DNA of 64,000 nt from Sphingomonas sp. RIT328 (GCF_000632225.1 NZ_JFYV01000054.1:1-64000), one strand, 5' to 3'. Numbered from the stretch's first letter, positions 44,180 through 53,435 are shown. Notes: generated by a model not told the origin, from the sequence alone. Program-made: numbers and translations.

Positions 44180-45175
44180 ATGACGCCGTTTCGCTTAGCG
44201 TTGCTCACCGCACTGACGATCGGGGCTGCCAGCGGAGCCTGCGGCCGCGCCGGCAAGCCCGATGCGCCGCCCGCGCCTGCTCGAACGAGCGCCCCGTCGA
44301 CGTGGCAGCCGCGCGCGGGTTTGCGGCAGATGCGCATCTGGCCGGGCGCCGCCCCCGATGGCACGTTCCGGCCGCAGCCGCCGGAAAGCGTCCAGAGCTA
44401 TCCCGACCCCGGTGCGACCGGCGGAATATCCGCCGCCGTGCTCAACGTCTCCGTCCCGACGATGACCATCATGCCCGCTCGGGGCCATGCCAATGGCGCC
44501 GCCGTCATCGTCTTTCCGGGCGGCGGTTTCCAGAAGGTCTTCGTCGACCTCGAAGGCGTCGAGATCTGCGACTGGCTGACCGGCAGGGGCATCACCTGCA
44601 TCGTCTCCAAATATCGCGCCCCCGGCGGCAACGACTTCTGGGACGACAAGACGCAGCGTCGCATAATCCCCGCGATCCCGCGCGCGCTGCAGGATGCGCA
44701 GCGGACGATCCGGCTGGTGCGGTCGATGGCGGGGCGGCTCGGCATCGATCCGCATCGCATCGGCGTGCTCGGCATGTCGGCGGGCGGCTATCTCGTCGCC
44801 CAGACCAGCAACATCGTCGAACCCACCTATCGCCCGGTCGATGCCGTCGACGCGGTGAGCAGTCGGCCCGATTTCGCCGTGGCGCTCTATCCGGGGCACA
44901 TCTGCCGCCAACACGGCACGTTCGATCCGAAACTGCCGGTCAGCCGCGCCGCGCCGCCGACCTTCATCGCCCAGGCGTGGAACGATCCGGTCGATCCGAT
45001 CTGCAACAGCCTGATGTACGCGTCGGCGCTCGACAAAGCCGGCGTGTCGACCGAAGTTCACCTCTTCGCCAAAGGCGGACACGCCTTTGCGCTACGCCAC
45101 GGCAGCGAGCCGGTTGGGCAGTGGCCGCGGCTCGTCGAGCTGTGGCTGCGTGCGATCGGAATGGTGAGCGCGTGA
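44180..45175 (+). CDS. Secreted alpha/beta hydrolase (esterase/lipase-like)
   Basis: 331 aa from the ATG at 44180 (AGGGA eight bases upstream). A signal peptide-like start (MTPFRLALLTALTIGAASGA) is followed by a Cys that could be lipidated, though the lipobox is weak. A Pro/Ala linker leads to the fold: oxyanion motif VFPGGGF, nucleophile elbow GMSAGGY with S200, and the catalytic His in KGGHAFALR. This is the BD-FAE/acetylxylan-esterase-like group that de-acylates polysaccharides or small esters. The WPGAAPDGT opening is typical of these enzymes. It is divergent from the antiporter, with no carbohydrate genes nearby. Confidence 0.88.
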   Translation: MTPFRLALLTALTIGAASGACGRAGKPDAPPAPARTSAPSTWQPRAGLRQMRIWPGAAPDGTFRPQPPESVQSYPDPGATGGISAAVLNVSVPTMTIMPARGHANGAAVIVFPGGGFQKVFVDLEGVEICDWLTGRGITCIVSKYRAPGGNDFWDDKTQRRIIPAIPRALQDAQRTIRLVRSMAGRLGIDPHRIGVLGMSAGGYLVAQTSNIVEPTYRPVDAVDAVSSRPDFAVALYPGHICRQHGTFDPKLPVSRAAPPTFIAQAWNDPVDPICNSLMYASALDKAGVSTEVHLFAKGGHAFALRHGSEPVGQWPRLVELWLRAIGMVSA

Positions 45176-45264
45176 ACCTCTCCTGCAATACCGCGGCCGG
45201 TGCCGAGAGGAGATGGATGCCGTGAGGATCGCTGCCGAAGTCCGGCGCTAGCGCACCACCCGCC

Positions 45265-47097
45265 TCAATTCCCCGCCACCGTCGTCCGCGACTGCGGGCT
45301 GACGCTGCCGTTCACCGCGATCGCGGTGTTGCTCGGGCGGCCGGCGATGCGGACCGCGGCGGCGCCGGGCAGGCCGGGGAAGCGCGGCCACATGCCCTGC
45401 GCCAGCGCGGAGCGGCTCGCCGAGGCCTTGCGGCCGCCCTGCGCCTCGTACATCCAATAATTGCGCAGCACCGTCGTGACATAGCCGCGCGTCTCCCAAT
45501 AGGGGATGCTTTCGATGTAGAGCAGAGGGTCGCCATTGTCGTGGACGATCGCGTTCCAGTCGCCGACCGGTCGCGGGCCGGCGTTATAGGCGGCGATCAC
45601 CTTGGGCAGCAGCCCGCCGGTCACGCCCGCCATGTCGCGCAAGCGCTCCAGATGGCGCTGGCCGATGTCCATGTTGGTCGCCGGCTTGGTCAGCGCCGCC
45701 TTGTCGAGCGCCAGGCCGCGTTCGCGCGAATAGTCGGTCGCGGCGGCGGGCATGATCTGCATCAGGCCATAGGCGCCGGCGGGGCTCACCACCTTGTTGC
45801 GGAAGCCGCTTTCCTCGAGCGTATGGGCATAGACCAAGGCCTTGTCGACGCGCCAGCCGCTCGACGGGGTCCAATTGGGCGTCGGATAGCGTGCCTCGGC
45901 GGTGGCGACGACGCCCTGCGGGCAATTGTGCGCGAGCCAGACGGTGGTGGCGGGCAGGCTGAGCGCCTCGGCGACGCGGACCAGGCTGCCGAATTCGGCC
46001 GGGTCGCCGATCCGCGCCTGCTGGCGCACGACGGTGTCGGCAAGGTCGGTCTCGCCGATCTCGGCGAGCGCGGCGGCAACGCGGATGTTCGGCCGCTTGT
46101 CGAGCCGTGCCCAGTCGGCCGCGACGACCTGCGTCGACGGGCGGCTGGTATCGCGGATCAGAAGCGCCTGTCGGGCGAGCTGGCCGTAGAAGCTTTCGGA
46201 GAATTGCGCCGCGGATTGCAGTCGCGCCTGCACGCGGTCGGGGCGGCCGCACATCATATCGGCCCGCGCCGCCCAATAGAGCGCGGCGGCACGCAGATCG
46301 ACGTCGGTGGCGCGCGCAGCGACGCCGGAGAATTCGCCGGCCGCGGCGGCGCAGTCATTCTGCCGCCAGGCGGCGAGCGCACCCATCCAGCGCCCCTGGA
46401 CCGCCCAGTCGCCGTCGCCCGCGGCGGCTTTCGCTGCCATCGCGCGCGTGTTGCGGTCATCGCCGGTGAGATAATACATCCAGGCGACCTTCGCCTGCCA
46501 TTCGCTCAGCGCCTCGGGCGACAGGCCGGGCGTCGATTCGAGCAGCGCCTGCGCCTCGGCGCCCATGTCACCCTTGATATAGGGCTGCATCGCCACGGCG
46601 AGGCCGGCGGCGACCTCGTCGCTGCGTGTCGCCTTGGCACGGACGCGGCGCGGCGCGCCGTCCTGCCAGATCAGCCGCTGCGCCTGCGGTAGCGGCGGCA
46701 GCTCCGCCGCGCCGCGGCTGCGGGCGAGGCGGGCGAGGGTCTCCGCCTCGGGCAGCTCGGGTGCTTCGTTGAGCAAGGCGACGAGCGGTTCCATCTCGAT
46801 CCGCGGCGAGCCCTTGGCGGTATAAAGTTCGGCGCGGGCGATCGCGTGCAGCGGGCCGGGCTTCATCGCGTCGAGCCCGAGCTGCGCATCCTGCCACCGG
46901 CCGTCGCGGATCGCCTGGAACACCGCGCGATAGCCCTCGCGCTGGCTGGCATCGAGCTGATCGGGAATGCGATCGGCGAGCGCGGCGGCGGTGACCGGCC
47001 TCGCATCGCCGGCCGGATCGCCGGGCGCGGCGTCCGCGGCGGCGGGGAAGGTGGCGGGGAGCGCGAGCGCGACGAGCAGGGCGAGCGTGCGGGTCAT
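45265..47097 (-). CDS. slt: Soluble lytic murein transglycosylase
   Basis: 610 aa periplasmic enzyme with a signal peptide (MTRTLALLVALALPATFPAA). The long superhelical U-domain (about 40-400) has TPR-like helices, for example WQAKVAWMYYLTGDDRN. The goose-lysozyme-type catalytic domain follows, with HTLEESGFRNKV (catalytic E429), SPAGAYGLMQIMPAAA, NMDIGQRHLERL and KVIAAYNAGPRPV. It cleaves peptidoglycan with 1,6-anhydro product formation and remodels the wall. Its ATG overlaps the stop of the uracil-DNA-glycosylase-like gene (ATGA at 47094-47097), so they share a transcript. Confidence 0.95.
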   Translation of the reverse strand: MTRTLALLVALALPATFPAAADAAPGDPAGDARPVTAAALADRIPDQLDASQREGYRAVFQAIRDGRWQDAQLGLDAMKPGPLHAIARAELYTAKGSPRIEMEPLVALLNEAPELPEAETLARLARSRGAAELPPLPQAQRLIWQDGAPRRVRAKATRSDEVAAGLAVAMQPYIKGDMGAEAQALLESTPGLSPEALSEWQAKVAWMYYLTGDDRNTRAMAAKAAAGDGDWAVQGRWMGALAAWRQNDCAAAAGEFSGVAARATDVDLRAAALYWAARADMMCGRPDRVQARLQSAAQFSESFYGQLARQALLIRDTSRPSTQVVAADWARLDKRPNIRVAAALAEIGETDLADTVVRQQARIGDPAEFGSLVRVAEALSLPATTVWLAHNCPQGVVATAEARYPTPNWTPSSGWRVDKALVYAHTLEESGFRNKVVSPAGAYGLMQIMPAAATDYSRERGLALDKAALTKPATNMDIGQRHLERLRDMAGVTGGLLPKVIAAYNAGPRPVGDWNAIVHDNGDPLLYIESIPYWETRGYVTTVLRNYWMYEAQGGRKASASRSALAQGMWPRFPGLPGAAAVRIAGRPSNTAIAVNGSVSPQSRTTVAGN

Positions 47098-47822
47098 GCG
47101 GGTCCGATCAGCAATTGCAGGTCCTTCCAGGCCTCCGCCTTGGCCACGGGCTTTTCGAGCAGGAAGCGCGGGTGGAAAGTGGCGACCACCCCGGTCTTTC
47201 CGCTTCTATGGTTAAATGAGTGTAAAGACCCGCGTGCCGCCGGCATTTCCGCCCCCAGAACGGCACGGCTCGCCGCATTGCCGAGCAGCAGCAGCCGTTG
47301 CGGCGCGACCAGCCCGACATGATGCTGCGCGATGGCGGACAAACGCGTCTCGGTATCGGGCGGCATCCGGCCGGCGACCGGCCGCTTCGCGCAGACCGCG
47401 GCGAGGTGGATGGTCTCGCGGCTCAGGCCGATCGCGGCGAGCATCCGGTCGAACAAGGCGCCCGCCTGTCCGCTGAGCAAGCTGCCGGCCTCGCCATCCT
47501 CCTTGTCGGGGCAGTCGACCAGCACCATCACCGCCGCATCGTGCGGGCCGCTCGCCGCGATCGAGATGCCGCGCCAGGAGACTTCCGGCACCGCATCGCC
47601 GGCGCGCCAGGCGATGAAATCGGCGATCCGGTCGGGCATCGTCGCCGCGGCCGGCGCCGCCGCGAGGGCAGGGGCGGGGGCGGGCATCGCCGGCACGACC
47701 ATCGGCTCGGCGAGCCAGTCGCGCGGCGTATCGGCGACGAGCGTGTCGACGCCCGCCTCCTGCCACCAGTCGAGCGCGCTCGCGACGCCCGCCAGCCAGT
47801 CGCTATGTTGATCGGCCCCCAC
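47094..47822 (-). CDS. Uracil-DNA glycosylase superfamily protein, degenerate active site
   Basis: 242 aa, GTG start at 47822 with AAGGAA upstream. The C-terminal half follows family 4 UDG order: motif A region LVDCPDKEDGEAG (about 102-113) in place of GExPGxxED, GQAGALFDRML, then motif B ATFHPRFLL with H217-P218. The iron-sulfur cysteines of family 4/5 enzymes are missing; the only cysteines are C104 and C144. The N-terminal 60 residues are an Ala/Pro linker. Uracil excision is uncertain. It is cotranscribed with the lytic transglycosylase. Confidence 0.75.
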   Translation of the reverse strand: MGADQHSDWLAGVASALDWWQEAGVDTLVADTPRDWLAEPMVVPAMPAPAPALAAAPAAATMPDRIADFIAWRAGDAVPEVSWRGISIAASGPHDAAVMVLVDCPDKEDGEAGSLLSGQAGALFDRMLAAIGLSRETIHLAAVCAKRPVAGRMPPDTETRLSAIAQHHVGLVAPQRLLLLGNAASRAVLGAEMPAARGSLHSFNHRSGKTGVVATFHPRFLLEKPVAKAEAWKDLQLLIGPA

Positions 47823-47857
47823 GCTGTTCCTTTTTGTTTCCCCGAACCTTCCCTAGG

Positions 47858-47873
47858 TTGACGTTTGCGTCAA
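47858..47873. promoter_or_regulatory. Palindrome TTGACG-N4-CGTCAA upstream of ETF-QO
   Basis: A perfect 6 bp inverted pair, 113 bp before the ETF-QO start. Read on the minus strand it is TTGACGCAAACGTCAA. Its left half matches the TTGACGTAA at the thiolase promoter (30565-30557). It may be an operator of the MerR regulator at 32329, but this is inference. Confidence 0.4.
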
Positions 47874-47985
47874 CTTGTCCGATCGCGATCCGGAGACGAG
47901 ACGTTGTCGGGATGCGCCTGAACGCTTTTCATGCCGCCGACAACCGCAAGCACGATGCATCCAGTGGGATGCCGGGAGTGGAATG

Positions 47986-49638
47986 ATGTCGGAACGCGAA
48001 TCGATGCCCTATGACGTGGTGATCGTCGGCGCCGGCCCGGCGGGCCTGTCGGCGGCGATCCGCTTCAAACAGGTCGCTGCCGAACAGGGCGCCGACCTGT
48101 CGGTCTGCGTGCTCGAAAAGGGCTCGGAGGTCGGCGCGCATATCCTGTCGGGCGCGGTGATCGATCCGCGCAGCCTCGACGAGCTGCTGCCCGACTGGCG
48201 CGAGGATTGCCCGCTGGCCGAGGTGCCGGTCACCGACAATCTCCATTGGGTGCTCAGCCCGACGAAGAAGACGGTGCTGCCGCATCTGTGGACGCCGCCC
48301 TTCCTCCACAACAAGGGCACCTATACCGGCAGCCTCGGCAATCTGTGCCGCTGGCTCGCCGGCAAGGCGGAGGAACTCGGCGTCGAGATCTTCCCGGGCT
48401 TCGCCGCCGCCGAGGTGCTGTTCGACGACGGAGGCCGCGTGATCGGTGTCGCCACCGGCGACATGGGCGTGGCGCGCGACGGCACGCACAAGCCCGACTA
48501 TACGCCGGGGCTCGAACTCCACGCCAAATACACCTTTTTCGCCGAAGGCTGCCGCGGTCACCTGAGCAAGGAGGTGATCCGCACCTTCGACCTCGCGCGC
48601 GACGCGCAGCCTCAGGTCTACGGCCTCGGCGTCAAGGAATTGTGGGACATCGATCCGGCGCTGCACCAGCCCGGACGGGTGATCCACACCCAGGGCTGGC
48701 CGCTCGGCGACGACGCCAATGGCGGCGGCTGGCTCTACCATCAGGCGAACGGGCAGGTCAGCCTCGGCTTCGTCACCTGGCTCAACTACACCAATCCCTA
48801 TCTGTCGCCCTTCCAGGAAATGCAGAAGTGGAAGACGCATCCGGAGATCGCCGCGCTGCTCAAGGGCGGCAAGCGGGTCTCCTACGGCGCGCGCGCGATC
48901 AGCGACGGCGGCTTGCAGTCGATCCCCAAGCTCGTCTTCCCCGGCGGCGCGCTGATCGGTGACAGCGCCGGTTTCCTCAACGTGCCGCGGATCAAGGGCA
49001 CGCATACCGCGATGAAGAGCGGCATGATGGCTGCCGAGGCCGCCGCCGCCGCGATCCTGTCGCAGCGCCAGCATGACGAGCTCGTCGCCTATCCGCAGGC
49101 GTTCGAGACGAGCTGGGTCAAAAAGGAGCTGTCGATCGTCCGCAACGTCGTGCCTCTGGTCAAGAAGTTCGGCGATTTCCTCGGCTCCGGCCTTGCCGGC
49201 GTGACGATGTGGCTCGAGCATTTCGGCATCCGCATGCCGTTCACGATGAAGCATCATCCGGATCACGAGAGCCTGTGGCGCAAGGATCTGGTCAAGCCGC
49301 CGGTCTATCCCAAGCCCGACGGCGTGCTGACCTTCGACCGCCTGTCCTCGGTGTTCCTGTCGAACACCAATCACGAGGAGGACCAGCCGGTCCACCTGAC
49401 GCTCAAGGACCCGAACGTGCCGGTCGAATATGACCTGCCGCTCTACGACGAACCGGCGCAACGCTATTGCCCGGCCGGCGTTTACGAGATCGTCGGGCAG
49501 GAGACGGGCGAGCCGAAGTTCGTCATCAACGCGCAGAATTGCGTCCACTGCAAGACGTGCGACATCAAGGACCCGACCCAGAACATCAACTGGGTGGTGC
49601 CGGAGGGTGGTGGAGGCCCGAATTATCCCAACATGTAA
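47986..49638 (+). CDS. Electron-transfer flavoprotein:ubiquinone oxidoreductase
   Basis: 550 aa. It takes electrons from ETF (reduced by acyl-CoA dehydrogenases) to ubiquinone at the inner membrane. FAD motif VVIVGAGPAGLSAAIRFK, GSEVGAHILSGAVIDPRSL, the membrane-associated region around SLGFVTWLNYTNPYLSPF, and the C-terminal [4Fe-4S] site AQNCVHCKTCDIKDP with PEGGGGPNYPNM. ATG at 47986 (a second ATG three bases upstream); GGGAG precedes it. It heads a chain with the TPR gene and ispE. Functionally it completes the beta-oxidation genes at 27-32 kb; ETF itself is not in the window. Confidence 0.95.
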   Translation: MSERESMPYDVVIVGAGPAGLSAAIRFKQVAAEQGADLSVCVLEKGSEVGAHILSGAVIDPRSLDELLPDWREDCPLAEVPVTDNLHWVLSPTKKTVLPHLWTPPFLHNKGTYTGSLGNLCRWLAGKAEELGVEIFPGFAAAEVLFDDGGRVIGVATGDMGVARDGTHKPDYTPGLELHAKYTFFAEGCRGHLSKEVIRTFDLARDAQPQVYGLGVKELWDIDPALHQPGRVIHTQGWPLGDDANGGGWLYHQANGQVSLGFVTWLNYTNPYLSPFQEMQKWKTHPEIAALLKGGKRVSYGARAISDGGLQSIPKLVFPGGALIGDSAGFLNVPRIKGTHTAMKSGMMAAEAAAAAILSQRQHDELVAYPQAFETSWVKKELSIVRNVVPLVKKFGDFLGSGLAGVTMWLEHFGIRMPFTMKHHPDHESLWRKDLVKPPVYPKPDGVLTFDRLSSVFLSNTNHEEDQPVHLTLKDPNVPVEYDLPLYDEPAQRYCPAGVYEIVGQETGEPKFVINAQNCVHCKTCDIKDPTQNINWVVPEGGGGPNYPNM

Positions 49639-51214
49639 GCGCCTGATCCTCGCCGCGGCGGTCGGCTGTGCCACGATCGCGCCGGCGGCGGCGGACACCG
49701 CGCGGCTTGCCGATTACCTGAAGGCCGGGGCGGCGGATGCCGACGGCCGCGTCGACCTCGCCGCCGCAGGCTATGCCCGCGCGCTGGCGGCGGCGCCGAC
49801 CAGTACGGCGGTCGCGGTGCGCGCCTATCGCGAGGCGCTCGCCGCGGGCGACGTCGCGCTCGCCACCCGCGCCGCCGCGGTGCTGCGCGGCCAGCCGGGC
49901 GCCCCCGCCGATCTGCCGCTGTTGCCGCTCGCGCTTGCCGCCGCCCGCGGCGACGCTGCGGGCGCGAGCGCCGCGACCGATGCGCTCGCCACCACCCCGC
50001 TCGGCGTGCTCGCGCCGTCGCTGCGCGCCTGGATCGCCTTCGCGAGCAAGCAGAACCCGGCGCCGGCGATTCTCGCCACCGGCAAGGACCCGGTCGCGCA
50101 GCGGCTTGCCGCCGAGACCGCGGCATTGATCCAGATCGCCCGCGGCGACACCGCAAAGGGTCTGGCCACGGTCCAGGCGCTGCGCGAGACCGGCTCGCCG
50201 ATCGACCTGCGCCTCTCCGCCGGTCAGTTGCTGTTCGGCCTCGGGCAGAAGGATCAGGCCCGCAGCCTGCTCGCCGGCGACGATCCGGTGTTCGCGGCAT
50301 TGCGCGAGGGCGATGCCGCGCAGCCGACGCTCGGCTTCGGCGTATCGCGGCTGCTCGGCCGGATCGCCGGCGACCTTGCCGATCAGGATGCGAGCGAGCT
50401 GTCGATCGCGCTCGCCCGCACCGCGCTGATCGCTTACCCGGCCAATGATCGCGTGCGGCTGCTGCTCGCCGGCGCGCTCGCCAAGGACAAGGCGGTGCCG
50501 CGCGCGCTGACCGCGCTCGACGGGATCGGCGCGGCGAGTCCCTATGCCTCGACCGCGCTGGCGACGCGGATCGCGATCCTCACCGCCGCCGGTCGCCAGG
50601 AGGAAGCGCTCGCCATCGCCCGCACGGGGGCCGAGCGGCCGGGGGCGGGCGAGGGCGACTGGCAGACCTATGCCGACCAGCTCACCGCGCTCGACCGGCA
50701 TCGCGAGGCGGTCGGCTGGTACCGCCGCGTCGTCGATGCCGATCCGACCGCGTGGAGCGCATGGCTGCAATATGGCGGTGCGCTCGAACAGGCGGGCGAC
50801 TGGCCGGCGAGCCGCGCCGCATTGCAGAAGGCGGTGGCGATCGCCCCGGCCGAACCGCTCGCGCTCAACTATCTCGGCTATGCGCAGGCCGAGCGCGGCA
50901 TCGACGTGCCGCAGTCGATCGCGATGCTCGAACGCGCGCATGCGCTCAAGCCCGACGATTCCTCGATCGCCGATTCGCTCGGCTGGGCCTATTTCCTCAG
51001 CGGCGATATTGCGCGGGCGCAGCCATTGATCGAGCGTGCCGCCGCGGTCGACACCGTCAATGCCGAGATCGGCGAGCATCTCGGCGATCTCTACTGGACC
51101 CGCGGCCGGCGCTACGAGGCGCGCTACGCCTGGCGCGCCGCGGCGCTGACCGCGACGCCGGTCGAGGCGCAGCGGCTCGCCGCCAAGGCCGCGAACGGAT
51201 TGCCGCCGCGATGA
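49610..51214 (+). CDS. TPR-repeat protein, secreted
   Basis: About 534 aa. The start is uncertain: GTG at 49610 or 49607, inside the last 30 bases of the ETF-QO gene. The N-terminus CKRLILAAAVGCATIAPAAA is a signal sequence. The rest is helical with a C-terminal run of tetratricopeptide repeats (about 370-510), for example WYRRVVDADPTAWSAWLQYG and NYLGYAQAERGI, SLGWAYFLSGDIARAQPL. It probably scaffolds a periplasmic complex; no partner is visible. It overlaps ETF-QO by 29 bp and ispE by 4 bp (ATGA). Confidence 0.83.
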   Translation: MEARIIPTCKRLILAAAVGCATIAPAAADTARLADYLKAGAADADGRVDLAAAGYARALAAAPTSTAVAVRAYREALAAGDVALATRAAAVLRGQPGAPADLPLLPLALAAARGDAAGASAATDALATTPLGVLAPSLRAWIAFASKQNPAPAILATGKDPVAQRLAAETAALIQIARGDTAKGLATVQALRETGSPIDLRLSAGQLLFGLGQKDQARSLLAGDDPVFAALREGDAAQPTLGFGVSRLLGRIAGDLADQDASELSIALARTALIAYPANDRVRLLLAGALAKDKAVPRALTALDGIGAASPYASTALATRIAILTAAGRQEEALAIARTGAERPGAGEGDWQTYADQLTALDRHREAVGWYRRVVDADPTAWSAWLQYGGALEQAGDWPASRAALQKAVAIAPAEPLALNYLGYAQAERGIDVPQSIAMLERAHALKPDDSSIADSLGWAYFLSGDIARAQPLIERAAAVDTVNAEIGEHLGDLYWTRGRRYEARYAWRAAALTATPVEAQRLAAKAANGLPPR

Positions 51215-52044
51215 TCGTCGAACCCGCCCCCGCCAAGATCAATCTTGCCCTGCACGTGCGGCATCGCCGCGCCGACGGCTATCATGCTCTGGAGACGCTG
51301 TTCGTCTTCGCGGCCGATGGCGATACGATCACCGTCGTTCCCGCCGCGGCGGACAGCTTCACGATCACCGGACCGTTCGCCGATGCGCTCGCGGGCGGCA
51401 ATCCCGCGGACAATCTCGTGCTGCGCGCGGCGCAGGGGTTCGCCGGCGTGTTCGGCATCACCCAGGCGCATGCGATCACGCTCGACAAGCATCTGCCGAT
51501 CGCCTCGGGGATCGGCGGCGGCTCGGCGGATGCCGCGGCGACCCTGCGCGCACTCGCCCGCCTGCACGGCATCGCCACCGACGACCCGCGGCTGTTCGTG
51601 CTCGCCGAGACGCTCGGTGCCGACGTTCCTGCCTGCCTGCTCGGGCGGGCGACGCTGGGTACCGGCAAGGGGGAGGCGCTGCTGCCGGTCGAGGGGCTGG
51701 CGGGTATGCCGGTGCTGCTCGTCAATCCGGGCGTCGCGGTCGGCACCGCCGCGGTCTTCGCGCGCTGGGACGGGATCGATCGCGGCGCGATCGCCGAGGA
51801 CGGGGACCTGCTCGCCCGCGCCCGCGCCGGCCGCAACGACCTCGAACCGCCCGCCCGCGCGATCGCGCCGGTGATCGACGCGGTGCTCGCCCAGCTCGCC
51901 GCCGCGCCTGACGTGCTTCTGGCGCGCATGTCGGGGAGCGGCGCGACCTGCTTCGCGCTGTTCGACGAGCCGGCGGCGCGGGATGCGGCCGCGGAGCGCG
52001 CGCGCGCCTGCGGCTGGTGGACGCTGGCGACGCGGCTGACGTGA
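51211..52044 (+). CDS. ispE: 4-diphosphocytidyl-2-C-methyl-D-erythritol kinase
   Basis: 277 aa GHMP kinase of the non-mevalonate isoprenoid pathway, phosphorylating CDP-ME. N-terminal PAPAKINLALHVRHRRADGY carries the catalytic Lys. The ATP loop is PIASGIGGGSADAAA, and the third motif is ARMSGSGATCFALF near the C-terminus. The ATG at 51211 overlaps the stop of the TPR gene (ATGA), so translation is coupled. The pathway feeds quinone and carotenoid synthesis. Confidence 0.95.
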   Translation: MIVEPAPAKINLALHVRHRRADGYHALETLFVFAADGDTITVVPAAADSFTITGPFADALAGGNPADNLVLRAAQGFAGVFGITQAHAITLDKHLPIASGIGGGSADAAATLRALARLHGIATDDPRLFVLAETLGADVPACLLGRATLGTGKGEALLPVEGLAGMPVLLVNPGVAVGTAAVFARWDGIDRGAIAEDGDLLARARAGRNDLEPPARAIAPVIDAVLAQLAAAPDVLLARMSGSGATCFALFDEPAARDAAAERARACGWWTLATRLT

Positions 52045-52082
52045 TCCGGCACCCTCGAACGGGTAAAATCCGCGTTCCCCTC

Positions 52083-52117
52083 TTGTTCTCACGGAACAAA
52101 CACCGTACATGGTGAAC
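52083..52117 (+). promoter_or_regulatory. Candidate LexA operator region upstream of recA
   Basis: GAAC-N7-GTAC at 52094-52108 matches the alphaproteobacterial SOS box (GTTC/GAAC direct repeat with 7 bp spacing) at seven of eight positions. It overlaps a perfect palindrome TTGTTC-N5-GAACAA (52083-52099), and another GAAC lies at 52114-52117. The site is 50-80 bp before the recA ATG. Confidence 0.45.
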
Positions 52118-52164
52118 AGACGCGTTGCCCCGACGGCGCGCTTGCTCTAGCGAGGACCCTCCCG

Positions 52165-53238
52165 ATGGCCGCCAATCTGAAAGTGATCGACACCGGCATG
52201 GCAACCGCAAATACCGACCGGCAAAAGGCGCTCGACGCCGCGCTGGCGCAGATCGACCGCGCCTTCGGCAAGGGCTCGGCGATGAAGCTCGGCCAGAAGG
52301 AGGCGATGCAGGTCGAGGCGATCTCGACCGGTTCGCTCGGTCTCGACATCGCGCTCGGCGTCGGTGGCCTGCCCCGCGGCCGTGTGATCGAGGTCTATGG
52401 CCCCGAATCGTCGGGCAAGACGACGCTCGCGCTGCACGTCATCGCCGAGGCGCAGAAGGGCGGCGGTACCGCGGCCTTCGTCGACGCCGAACATGCGCTC
52501 GACCCGGTCTATGCCAAGAAGCTCGGCGTCAACATCGACGAGCTGATCGTCTCGCAGCCCGACACCGGCGAACAGGCGCTGGAGATCGTCGACACGCTCG
52601 TCCGCTCCAATGCGATCGACGTGCTGGTCGTCGATTCGGTCGCCGCGCTGGTTCCCCGCGCGGAGATCGAGGGCGAGATGGGCGACAGCCACGTCGGCCT
52701 GCAGGCGCGACTGATGTCGCAGTCGCTGCGCAAGCTGACCGGGTCGATCAGCCGGTCGCGCTGCATGGTGATCTTCATCAACCAGCTGCGCATGAAGATC
52801 GGCGTGATGTACGGCAATCCGGAGACGACGACGGGCGGCAACGCGCTGAAGTTCTACGCCTCGGTCCGCCTCGACATCCGTCGCACCGGCGCGATCAAGG
52901 ACAAGGAAGAGGTCACTGGCAACGCCACCCGCGTCAAGGTCGTCAAGAATAAGGTCGCGCCGCCGTTCAAGCAGGTCGAGTTCGACATCATGTACGGCGA
53001 GGGCATTTCGAAGATCGGCGAGATCCTCGATCTCGGCGTCAAGGCCGGGCTGGTCGAGAAATCGGGCGCGTGGTTCAGCTACGACAGCGTCCGCATCGGT
53101 CAGGGTCGCGAGAATTCGAAGAACTATCTGCGCGAACATCCCGAGATGGCCGACCGGCTCGAAAAAGCGATCCGTCAGCGGACCGAAAAGGTCGCCGAGG
53201 AGATGATGGCCGGACCGGAAGCCGACGACGACATCTGA
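52165..53238 (+). CDS. recA: Recombinase RecA
   Basis: 357 aa. It forms filaments on single-stranded DNA, drives strand exchange and triggers LexA cleavage in the SOS response. Walker A is GPESSGKTT (79-87). The conserved [29 protein letters not shown] (19 residues), [11 protein letters not shown] and [14 protein letters not shown] (loop 2 region) follow. The short acidic C-terminus (GPEADDDI) is present. The ATG at 52165 has GAGGA about nine bases upstream. It is a single gene with its own terminator and a candidate LexA operator. Confidence 0.98.
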   Translation: MAANLKVIDTGMATANTDRQKALDAALAQIDRAFGKGSAMKLGQKEAMQVEAISTGSLGLDIALGVGGLPRGRVIEVYGPESSGKTTLALHVIAEAQKGGGTAAFVDAEHALDPVYAKKLGVNIDELIVSQPDTGEQALEIVDTLVRSNAIDVLVVDSVAALVPRAEIEGEMGDSHVGLQARLMSQSLRKLTGSISRSRCMVIFINQLRMKIGVMYGNPETTTGGNALKFYASVRLDIRRTGAIKDKEEVTGNATRVKVVKNKVAPPFKQVEFDIMYGEGISKIGEILDLGVKAGLVEKSGAWFSYDSVRIGQGRENSKNYLREHPEMADRLEKAIRQRTEKVAEEMMAGPEADDDI

Positions 53239-53265
53239 TGCGCGCCCGGCGCGATGCGACGACAG

Positions 53266-53300
53266 GAGGCTCGCCGGTGACGGCGGGCCTCTTTTGTCTT
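53266..53300 (+). terminator. Rho-independent terminator of recA
   Basis: GAGGCTCGCCG (53266-53276) pairs with CGGCGGGCCTC (53281-53291) around GTGA, followed by TTTTGTCTTT. Confidence 0.85.
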
Positions 53301-53435
53301 TGGGGCGCTCGCGGTGCGCCGTCTAGGCTCGCGATCCGGGTTCGATCGACGGCGTCGCGCGTCAGGCAACGAAATCGCGCTGTCGGGAATTGGCAAGAGG
53401 TGCGCGCGGCCTGAGCCGCGATGAAGGGAAGTCAG

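Noticed and set aside
42195-44183. A 662-codon plus-strand frame opposite the CPA2 antiporter.
   Set aside because: It is extremely Arg/Gln/His-rich with no membrane or domain pattern, a third-position GC artefact.
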